Source: Schoenoplectus triqueter
Lineage: Eukaryota > Streptophyta > Magnoliopsida > Poales > Cyperaceae
Direction: 5' to 3'
Assembly: GCA_964058805.1 (NCBI GenBank)
Contig: CAXKVV010001407.1
Span: 1 to 30,072 of the forward strand
Length of the DNA: 30,072 nt
Part shown: piece by piece, positions 22,178 to 30,072 of the stretch
Layout: each line of letters begins with the position of its first letter
Position numbering within the stretch: position 1 is the first letter of the stretch
Translations under genes and position numbers: made by a program
Notes under the pieces: generated by a model
Told to the model about the DNA's origin: nothing
Database searches by the model: none
Seen by the model: only the letters and a program-made list of their open reading frames with translations

Positions 22178-22599
22178 GTTTTACTCAATTAACATGTTCT
22201 TTTTACATTTTCTATTTTTTGTACCTTTTGTACATAATTTTTCTTATAAATGAAAATCAAGTAGGCAATTTGCGTGCTTCATAAAAAAATTCAAACACAA
22301 CGCATCTTAACCAGCAACGCTAATTAAGCCTAGTTTATAATTAACACGTACGAGTAGACACGCAAAGAGTAAGCGCCAAAAAACAATAATAGTAAATAAA
22401 TAAATGCCCCAGCCAGTTAGTAATATATTTAGTCCAAACAAACTATGATTTAGCTAGTAAACAAATTCTGACTTAGCTAGTTTGAATTTAATGTAAATAA
22501 ATTCAAAGGTCTCTACCAGGATAAGCTCACTATATTAATTCTTTCTTATAAGATTAACAACCGCACTTGTTTTGCACCACGGTCCTTTTCTTTGAAGAA
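22178..22599. other. Intergenic, includes the duplicate of 20395-20545
   Basis: About 22305-22455 is the partner of 20395-20545. No gene recognised. Confidence 0.55.
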
Positions 22600-22865
22600 G
22601 AGGAACAAAAACAAAGAAATTAAATAGTCTTCATTTTGACATGCGATAAACTTCTTCTGCGCCACACAGAATAAGCAACAGCAACTCAGCAAGGTGTTTT
22701 TTATAATCAAATCCTATCAAGGTAATTGAGAGCTGTAAATCTAGTTATACAAATGGTTCAAATTAAAAGACAAGGTAATGAGTCCTTATCTGATGTTTTC
22801 ATAAACTTTATATGCGCTGTCATAATTTACAAATTATTTGTTTAATATAAAACCTGTATATATAT
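22600..22865. repeat. Host segment copy B: empty-site paralogue of 1993-2189 plus 18415-18465
   Basis: It aligns continuously across the point where copy A carries the hAT-like element and its nested insertions; here ...TTTATATGCGCTGTCATAA... is uninterrupted. Non-coding. Confidence 0.8.
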
Positions 22866-23944
22866 CATTGTTAACGTCTTTTTTTTTGTATGATATATAC
22901 AAAGTATGAGAAGAATTCAGAATGCCTTTACTATTAATTTTCTACTGCATCCACTTTTAAAATTTTATAATTCAAATATCAAAAATTAAAGCATCAACAT
23001 AAATTTTTTAGCTAGGTCTGATTTATATCACTTTTTTGTACAGATAAAAAATTATAACATTTCGGTATTAATTTATTTGATATCAAAAACCTAAAAAAAT
23101 ATTCTGATATAAATTGCGTTGAGAATTCATTGCCAATTGCTGTAATTAAGTTTTCGAAAACAATACAGAGAGCATAAATTAAATAGAGCTTTTATAATCC
23201 CTTTCTAGGACACGATTGCTGTAATTTAGTCTTCTAGAAGAGAGGGAATCTTGGAAACATTCCTTTTAATTTCTAGGACACGATTGATCCCTTTCTCCCC
23301 AATAAGGACAGAGTTAGTCCCGTTCCATATCGTGAATGTTCATTTCAGATCGGACGTTCTAGAATAAGTTCGATTATAAATGTATATCTATCCATTTCTG
23401 TCTGCTCTATTTTTTTAAAATTAAATAGAGCTTTTATAATCCCTGATATATATTGTTTTTGGAATATTTTTCTTGAAATTTGACCTTGTACTACTCCGTA
23501 AAGAGACGAGACTTATTATCGTGTATTAGACCTATGGTTCTATGGGTAGGGACGAAAAAAAAATTTCAACGAATAATTTTATAATTATGTATATTTTCAA
23601 AAAAAGCCTGAAAAAAAAATATTTTTTGCCCTCCCCCAAATCAAAGTCTGGATCCGCCCCTCTACGGGCTGCTCTATTTGATTTATACTATATAAAGTTA
23701 GATTTGATTCAGAAAATAATTTGACTTGAAAATTGAAATGAAAGGCCTTAATTTAGCAGAGGGATCTTTTACAATTGGACATGATCCCAGCCCATCGTCT
23801 TGGTTAATTACTTTTCTGAAGACTAAATCCGTGGCTTATATTATATTAAAAAAATGAAACTTCCAGGAAACTGCAGAAATATATATCCCACCGTCCCTTA
23901 TGATTACTGTTCACGAACAGGTACCGTATGGTTTCTTTAATTTG
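22866..23944. other. Intergenic region upstream of the membrane-protein gene, with short direct repeats
   Basis: A 27-base direct repeat (starts AAATTAAATAGAGC, ends ATAATCCCT) is present at 23176-23202 and 23418-23444. TTCTAGGACACGATTG is present at 23203-23218 and 23271-23286. A stretch ending TGGATCCGCCCCT (near 23650) resembles the end of a common class of plant transposon remnants, but no partner end is found. Confidence 0.55.
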
Positions 23945-23952
23945 TATATAAA
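23945..23952 (+). promoter_or_regulatory. TATA box of the four-pass membrane-protein gene
   Basis: TATATAAA is 106 bases before the start codon. A CT-rich stretch about 25-35 bases downstream (CCCTCTTGCTCTCG) is a likely transcription start, giving a leader of roughly 75-80 bases. ACGT cores (CCACGTAACGTG) lie just after the TATA box. Confidence 0.65.
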
Positions 23953-24057
23953 CCCACGTAACGTGATTCACCCTCTTGCTCTCGTTAAATCCAAGTACCC
24001 CCCAACCCCCCCCTCTCAATTGCATTGCTTTCCCAGCTTCCATTTCAATACTTGTTC

Positions 24058-24570
24058 ATGGATTTGAAAAGCAACACTGCAACTGCCGCAAACCCGCAGC
24101 ACCCGGAACTTCCCTTTCAAAAACAGAATAACCCAAAAGGGAACCAATTTCACAAGCATTCCGGCATGTTTCCCTTCATCGCATTTGTTTTCCTTACTTA
24201 CAATGCAGCCATATCGGTATACGGTTCAAGAGGCAACCTGTGGTATTTAGCATTTGTTCTTTCATGCTACGCCAAACTGGCGATGCATTTTTGGTGCCTG
24301 AAAATGCGCCAGAATCTCGGTGCAGATGCTCCACTACAGCACATGCTTCGACTGAAGATTGCGGTTTGGATTCTGACTACTCTAGTCACTGTAACATTTG
24401 CATATAAAGTTTCACCACTCATGCCGTTGTGCTTGAAGATTGTTGTATGGGCCATGAGCGGATCTGTAATACTGGCAGGGTTCTACGCATTCTTCATCTT
24501 AGACAAGGATGTCAAAGGAGCCAATGGTTATTGCAAACTTGATTGTGTGCTTGGAGAAGAGAGAAAATGA
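24058..24570 (+). CDS. Small four-pass membrane protein, plant-specific family (DUF6490-like)
   Basis: This is a single-exon frame of 170 residues starting at the first ATG after the TATA box; an in-frame TTG upstream is not needed. Residues 1-36 are polar and rich in N, Q and P, without a signal peptide. Four hydrophobic segments follow: about 37-56 (FPFIAFVFLTYNAAISVYG), 61-81 (LWYLAFVLSCYAKLAMHFWC), 100-117 (KIAVWILTTLVTVTFAYK) and 124-148 (LCLKIVVWAMSGSVILAGFY and on). The tail is charged with two cysteines. The pattern of AVWILTT, FAYKVSPLMP, IVVW and AGFYAFF matches a family of small angiosperm membrane proteins that I recall as DUF6490. Its biochemical role is unknown to me, and the subcellular membrane cannot be told from sequence. 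Codon use and the intact frame argue for a living gene. Confidence 0.85.
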   Translation: MDLKSNTATAANPQHPELPFQKQNNPKGNQFHKHSGMFPFIAFVFLTYNAAISVYGSRGNLWYLAFVLSCYAKLAMHFWCLKMRQNLGADAPLQHMLRLKIAVWILTTLVTVTFAYKVSPLMPLCLKIVVWAMSGSVILAGFYAFFILDKDVKGANGYCKLDCVLGEERK

Positions 24571-24924
24571 ATTTCATAACCTGTACGCAACCTCTGAGGA
24601 AAAAGTTTTAGCAGAGTGAATATATATGAAGGTCTAGATCCATTTTGGTCACCAGTTGAGTATTATTGTAATAATGAACTTAATAACTGCATGATTTGTG
24701 ATAATTGTAAATCCCTAGGGTATGAGGGTGTGATCCCAATCAGCATATTTCAAAAGAAACAGATGGGTATTCCCTCTATTTTTCATTCTAAAAAAAGTAC
24801 ATGAATTAATGATGCATTTTGTAAATTACGTTAATCTATGAAATGCTTCTTTCCTTTTCTTAGCCTGTAAACAAAGATTCATGGATATGTTTTGGGAAAT
24901 AGTTACAAAAAGAAACACAAAATC
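24571..24924 (+). other. 3' UTR and spacer between the convergent membrane-protein gene and its relative
   Basis: AT-rich, with TGTAA-type and AATTAA words near 24800-24825 that could direct polyadenylation. Short open frames here have no recognisable content. Confidence 0.45.
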
Positions 24925-25266
24925 TCACACGACTAATTCAACCGCTGACGGCATGGCTGCCGTGACATTATATGAGAACGTAGCAGTAAGAGAGTACAGA
25001 GAAACCAAAGTTAACAAACACAAGCCCTGAGATGGCCTCTGTGAGGCGCGTTTGGACCTGCTCTTTGGATCGATCGGAGTCACTAGAAGAGCAGTAGCAA
25101 ACTCAAGTAGGCGCGCGGTTAGAACAAAAGAAACAGCGTAGGATATCAGAATCATCTCTGGATTTGTTACATTTGTAGATGACTTGTTTCCATCTTGCTC
25201 CTGCAATTCAATTGAATTTAAGATCTGAAAAAAATAATTAATCTGATCAAATCCAATCCAATCCAA
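24925..25266 (-). pseudogene. Truncated inverted relative of the four-pass membrane-protein gene
   Basis: The frame encodes 113 residues. Residues 36-62 (NPEMILISYAVSFVLTARLL and on) form a hydrophobic segment like TM2 of the neighbour. Residues 84-101 plus TAAMP (LLTLVSLYSLTATFSYNV) match TM3 and the loop: FSYNVTAAMP against FAYKVSPLMP, with the same eight-residue spacing from F to M. The frame ends at ELVV, where the neighbour continues VVWAM...GFYAFF, so TM4 is missing. TM1 is also missing. The first 23 or so residues come from an ATTGG-repeat stretch ending in acceptor-like TTTTTTCAG and AATTGCAG, so they are probably intron rather than protein. It is either a decayed paralogue or an internal exon of a gene whose first exon lies further right. 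Confidence 0.6.
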
Positions 25267-26957
25267 TCTAATCCGATATTCAAATTGTCATATTGCAGAC
25301 ACTCAAAAAAGAAAAATATATGACGCTTTATGTACTAAAAGTCTAAAACTGAACTCTTTTCAGGTGAGCATGCAATGCCTACCTTCCTTTTAGGGGTTTA
25401 ATAACTTTTGTTAACTTTGCTGTACCATGCCAATTTTGAATTTCCAATACCAAAATTTTTCACAATTGTATCTCTATTATGTCTTCATAATTAAAGTGCT
25501 AACAATTTAGATTTCAAAATAAAATTACTAGATGTGATTTATATCACTTTTTATGCACAAGTAAAAATAAATACAACAGTAAGTGACGTCATGACGTCAA
25601 AAACTTGACAAAGAAATTCTCGGATCGAAATAATTTGTGGATGTTGAGACTAAGTATGAAAGATATTCCCAGCTAAGAGTGTTTAGCAGAGATTCTGGTG
25701 TGATTGAATATGTAGTTAATTTTATAGTTTACAAGTAATCTTGTTTGCTTAAATTAAGTTAATTAGTGAATTATTCTCGTCTTTTTTCTGGCCTGTACAA
25801 ACAAGATTTCAGAAATATCATGTAAGATATTTTCTACTAGCATACATGCATGCACATGCAATTGATATTATATTGTCCACATGCATATCTGATATCTATG
25901 GCTCTCAGCTCAGTACTGTCGAATGTTATGTTTCTTCTCCAAATTCGTCTGACAGGACGACCTTCAAGTGCCAGAGCAGCCAGATCAACAAAATTCAGCA
26001 ACAGTACCATTCATCAGATCTTTTCCAACTCTAAATTCTGTAATCGAAGTGCTCTCTCTCTCTCTCTCTCTCAAAATAAACCAAAAAAATTAACTTGATT
26101 TGTGGAATAAACGAAGTCTAAGAAAATAAGTCAATGATATCCCCCATGACATATATGTAATGTCAAATGATGGACAGAATAGAACTGCATGAAATTGATT
26201 TGTTTGAAGTTTGAAAAATAACAAATCAATACATTCAGAATTTGGGATTCTATCTAATTACAAAACATTTATGTCTAAAAAGAAAAGAAAAAAAACCCTG
26301 GCAAGAGCCATATTCAAAATGCATTCAACCAAACTCAAATAGAAGAAAAACATTATCTGCTGTGGTATGCATGAATAGCTTCAACCAGTCATGCCATGAT
26401 TGCATGAATAGCTCGTCAATTCAGGACTATCCAATCTAAAGGTGACTGGAAAGACTCGACGACCGGTTTCTAATTTTAAGGGGCGATACTGTAAAACTGT
26501 TTACAGATTTAAACAGCAGGTCCTGCTTCGTAGGCAAGAAATTGGCAGAAAATAATCTAACAATTTCCAGCTACAGTATTCCACAGTATCTAGTAACTAA
26601 TAACTAGTTGGAATGTTGGTTTGTGTGAATTTGTCAGAAAAACAATCAAGGATATAGGTACCTTGACCATATATCAAGCTTTACCAGAAATCACCATAGT
26701 TTTCTTATATTTCTATATGGTTTGAATGAGGAAAATTCACCTTTTACTGAAAAGGGAAGAAATATAAACATCTTCAACAAAACACATATAGAAGAAAAAC
26801 ATTTTGACATCAGAACTCCAGAAGAAGAATCACTGAAAGATATTCTATCAATGATAATCCTTGGGCCAAAAATTAACCATTTCGGTTTATGAAGTAGCAT
26901 ATGTGACCAGTATATAAGAATAAAAAAAGTTTTCTCCATTAGATGGTGGAACATAGT
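25267..26957. other. Gene-free intergenic or intronic sequence
   Basis: No domain recognised on either strand. It contains a (CT)n run at 26052-26072 and tandem AATCC words at about 25250-25277. If a - strand transcript starts near 27900, this could be intron. Confidence 0.5.
26052..26072. repeat. (CT)n microsatellite
   Basis: Ten and a half uninterrupted CT units. Confidence 0.95.
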
Positions 26958-27054
26958 GATTTTCTATTTTCCATCATCACTGCCTCAGATTTCTATTCAA
27001 AGAACACACCTCAAATTTTACCCTTGATTATCATTGGCAACCTGGACAACCACC
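26958..27054. repeat. Direct repeat, copy 1 (about 97 bp)
   Basis: Shares with copy 2, in order: GATTTT, TATT-TCCATCAT, ACTGCCTC/ACTCTCT, TCAAATTTTACCCTTGA against TCAGATTTTACCCTTGA, TCATTG and AACCACCA. Confidence 0.75.
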
Positions 27055-27197
27055 ATTTAAATTCACCAATACAAAATTGTAAGTTCTATTATAAAACTAC
27101 AAAGTTTACAGCTCATACTCAGCAAAGAAGATCACAAAATTCCAACATGAAAACAAAATACAAAGAAAAGACCTTTTCGGTGGCGGACCTAGTCTCA

Positions 27198-27298
27198 GAT
27201 TTTTATATTCTCCATCATTGGTACTCTCTGATTTTCTCTATTTACAGAGAGCCCTCAGATTTTACCCTTGACCATCATTGACATCCGGGTAACCACCA
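27198..27298. repeat. Direct repeat, copy 2 (about 101 bp)
   Basis: Partner of 26958-27054. It is preceded by GGTGGCGGACCTAG, a word often seen at the ends of decayed plant transposons. Confidence 0.75.
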
Positions 27299-27823
27299 CC
27301 TACTTAAAACTATAAAAAAGTCTGTATTAACTGGTACCTAACAATCAACCAGCAGTAAACAGGTTTTACCAGCACTCAGTCTATTTTAAAACATACTGGT
27401 GAAATTGGTACCTGACAATCAACCGCTACCTAGAAATTAACTTATTTTTTAAATCAGAGATTTTTTTCCTTTAGTAATTGTGGTTTAATGAAATTTTAAT
27501 CCCATAAACTCATTCTTTGCTCAATTTTATAATTACACCCTCGGAAGAGCAGGTTAAACCTAAATTGGACGAAATTAAAGAGAGCTTCATGAGACATGAT
27601 TGCAAAATTGAAGGCTGATGGTGGCTAAATTGGGGTTTGATTCAAAAAGGAAGGTTAATAAAGACTTAATTTGGATAAATTGACCGTAAGAACAAAGTAA
27701 CAACCCAAAATCGAAATCAGTGAATTCTACCAAACATGCCAAAATTAAATAAAAATACTATAGGACACAAAAATTGACAGTTAGAAGTGCAGGCGCGATG
27801 GATCAGTAGCAGAGATCCCTTAC

Positions 27824-27900
27824 ATGCAAAGAGCGAAAATTGCGGAGGAAGAGAGCGAGCGAGAGAGAGAGAGCACCACACAGTTGAGAGGATCAGAGGC
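27824..27900 (-). other. Possible 5'-UTR exon with splice donor
   Basis: On the - strand a CT-rich stretch (CTCTCTCTCGCTCGCTCTC and on, TTCCTCCGCAATTTTCGC) is followed by a donor-like junction GCAT|GTAAGG, then AT-rich intron-like sequence. A weak TATA (GATATATTA) lies about 25-30 bases upstream, near 27920. This is the usual look of a plant leader exon with a 5'-UTR intron. No coding exon downstream is certain; the truncated membrane-protein frame 2.5 kb away is the only candidate. Confidence 0.35.
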
Positions 27901-27924
27901 ACAGTCTAAGAACAGTAATATATC

Positions 27925-28925
27925 AATAGTGCCATATCGATTTCTCCTGTTGTTATTCCGATATAACTAAACAGGTAGCGGGTCGATTTACAACAATTGC
28001 AAGTGAATTTTTCGAATGGAAATGTAACACGAAATTCTGCAGTCATATTGAAGCAATGGATTACAGATGTTCATATAAAATGCATTTCTGCGTGACGTGG
28101 TCACTCAAGGACAGCCACGTAGAAGGGTATTTTTTTGTCATTAAAAAAATGTAGAAGCTTTTAGTTTTCGAAAACGTAGAAGACTTTGGTTTTTAGAATT
28201 GTGTATGACTTTATTTAGATTCCAATTTTCTATGATATCCGGAGACTCATCCTTGGCGTCAATTTCTTAGACACAAGCAAAAGCAAAATAGTAACAATTG
28301 CAAACATCGAAAATGGAAGTCCCACAAATTATAAGTTTTTTTAATATCCGTCACTTTAGCATTTTATGGGTTCCAAATATATTTTTGCAAATTAGTTACG
28401 GATCTCCACAGATTAACAGGATTAATGAAGCTTTGACATCCATTACTATGTATTACTAAACCCCACAAACCATAAGCACTCCACATGACCAATCTTCTCT
28501 GGATTAGATCCAATAATTTCTCACAAATCTCCAATGTCGGGGCATTCAACAGTCTTGTACGTAGCTGGAGTAGGAAGGTGAGACAGCCAACTAGGCGAAG
28601 GAAGGCGAGAGAGGTAAAACGATTGTCGTCGACCAGGCGTTTAGGATCCATTCATTTTGCTGATGAATTTTTAAGACGAGTTGAGTTTGAAGCCTATTTC
28701 GTATATTGACTCGTCTGATTCGAGTTTATCAGCCGCTAGGCCTGTTATGCATGAGCCACTATGTTCAATTAGCAGGCCTTGCAAATAGACATCCATAAGA
28801 TCTCTGACATTACTAATATGTTAAGCTTGTGCAAATAGAGTCACACAAACTACATGTTTAAACGACTATTATGCTTCCCAGTCACATTGTTCTCATTTCA
28901 AAAGCTAAACAAGACACGAAATGTC
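27925..28925. other. Gene-free stretch
   Basis: Open frames on both strands around 28364-28709 overlap each other and resemble no family I know. No repeat structure of note. Confidence 0.45.
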
Positions 28926-28928
28926 ATA

Positions 28929-29374
28929 GGGTGTGTTTGGATGGTGCAGAATAGCATTGTTTTGAGAATAGTAATATTATTCTCGGGTTAACAACTATTT
29001 AAATATAAAATTAAAATCAAGATTAGTAATAGAACAATGCTAATCCGCTAATCCATAGAAAACGTTGGATTAACGGATTAGCGTCCATGAGGGTAGTGAA
29101 AATAATAAAAAAATATATATATTTTTTATATTAATATGGAGTACTATTAAATAAATATTATTATCAAATAAAATACAAAAAAATAATTAATTATTTAACT
29201 ATTCTCTTCACTGTTCTCAAGTTTTTATCCAAATAATATTTTACTAACCCGGAATAATAAAAATTAGCATTTTTTTCACATTTCCTAAAATATCACTAAA
29301 CTCACACTATTCTTAACTACTAACCCAAACAGTATTATTCTTACACTAATCCTTTCACCATCCAACACACACCC
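28929..29374. mobile_element. Tourist-like (PIF/Harbinger-type) MITE, 446 bp
   Basis: The left end is GGGTGTGTTTGGATGGTG; the right end, reverse-complemented, is GGGTGTGTGTTGGATGGTG. The repeats are nearly identical apart from one extra TG-type step. Flanking triplets are ATA on both sides (28926-28928 and 29375-29377). The GGGTGTGTTTGG end and 3-bp duplication fit Tourist-like elements, although the classical target is TWA. The interior is AT-rich and contains a smaller inverted repeat, GCTAATCC...GGATTAGC. Non-coding. Confidence 0.8.
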
Positions 29375-29377
29375 ATA

Positions 29378-30072
29378 GAGAATAGAGTAGAGGGACAAAC
29401 AAAATCTTGATTTGGTATATAACTTTTCAATTTTCAATACCATAGCAAACAATGCCATATTGGAGGATCACCAAAACTTATTAGAAATATCTTTCAATGT
29501 TTTTAATTATTAGTGAAGGAAAATTTTGAAATGTCAAATGTTACTCTTAATATAATTTTTTCCATTGTTTCATTAATGAATAAAAGACATTATTGTTGTG
29601 TATGTTAAATCAATTATGAGTATGTTGTGACAAATGTTACTCTCATTCATTTGTTTGTCACTGTATACATTAAGTAACAAAAAAGTTTGATCAAAATCAT
29701 CAAATTATTCTTTTTTATTATCCCAAAAAAAATTGCAAAATCAATGCAGAAATTTTGCATATTCTTTTTTTTTAGAAAAAAAATTCCCCAATAAATATCT
29801 TTAGTTGAGGAAATACATCCTCAACTGTTCTAATAACCGAAAGTTCACATTTTCTAATCTAAATTTAACCGGTACAAATAAAAGAGGAATTTTACATCAG
29901 ATGAGGGGAAAAGAAGCCACATAAATTTTGAATCTCTTCTTTGTTAGTCTCCTAATGAATCAAGTGAAATGAATTAAAAGAACATAAAATTGTCAAAGTA
30001 GAGAGGAAACAGAATAATAATAACAGCTACCATCATCCCATGATTGGCAGTCAAGATGTGATTCAACGGATC
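29378..30072. other. Gene-free sequence to the right edge
   Basis: AT-rich; no recognisable coding region, apart from a short open - strand reading with a hydrophobic run (GMMVAVIIILFPLYF) that is open at the right edge and cannot be judged. Confidence 0.45.

Noticed and set aside
23542..23724. Open frame and TGGATCCGCCCCT word suggesting a transposon
   Set aside because: Only one possible end is visible and no target duplication could be found, so no element is called.
26943..27281. A 112-codon open frame on the + strand
   Set aside because: It spans both copies of a diverged direct repeat and has no domain.
28364..28651. A 95-codon open frame on the - strand
   Set aside because: No family resemblance, an overlapping open frame on the other strand, and no promoter or splice context. 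Likely chance.
29975..30072. A short hydrophobic - strand reading at the right edge, possibly a membrane-protein start
   Set aside because: Too short and cut by the window edge; hydrophobic runs arise easily from T-rich DNA.

Overview
This is AT-rich plant nuclear DNA, almost certainly from an angiosperm. It holds decayed LINE and Ty1/copia retrotransposons, small inverted-repeat DNA elements, microsatellites, and one short intact gene for a plant-type membrane protein. I see no bacterial, viral, plastid or mitochondrial gene order, no tRNA or rRNA gene, and no CRISPR array. I cannot name the species.

Layout. Positions 1-1990 hold the 3' part of a dead LINE on the + strand (reverse transcriptase, zinc-binding tail domain, A-tail). 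Positions 2190-18414 are a nest of insertions. The outermost is a non-autonomous hAT-like element with TAGAGGTGRTAA ends and GACCCGA-type repeats. It was split by a Ty1/copia element on the - strand (2460-17721, LTRs of about 1.7 kb, initiator-tRNA-type primer-binding site). That element's polymerase gene was in turn split by a 6.58 kb non-coding insertion (5058-11635) flanked by the 5-bp duplication AACAT. A diverged copy of the host DNA around the outermost element lies at about 22600-22865 and lacks the insertion.

Positions 18415-23900 are gene-free. They carry inverted repeats, small duplications and two short hAT-type MITEs; one has a perfect 8-bp target duplication (GCTCCAGC). At 24058-24570 is the only convincing intact gene: a 170-residue four-pass membrane protein preceded by a clear TATA box. 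Facing it tail to tail (24925-25266, - strand) is a truncated relative sharing its FxYxVxxxMP core. From 25267 to the end I find non-coding sequence, a possible 5'-UTR exon of a - strand transcript (27824-27900), a duplicated block of about 100 bp, and a 446-bp Tourist-like MITE (28929-29374).

The most unusual signal is a set of six small hairpins at 8954-9440 inside the 6.58 kb insertion. The loop (TGTTC or one change from it) and its C/G closing pair are kept, while the stem sequences differ and mostly still pair. That pattern suggests selection for structure rather than sequence. All homology statements come from reading the sequence; no database search was run.
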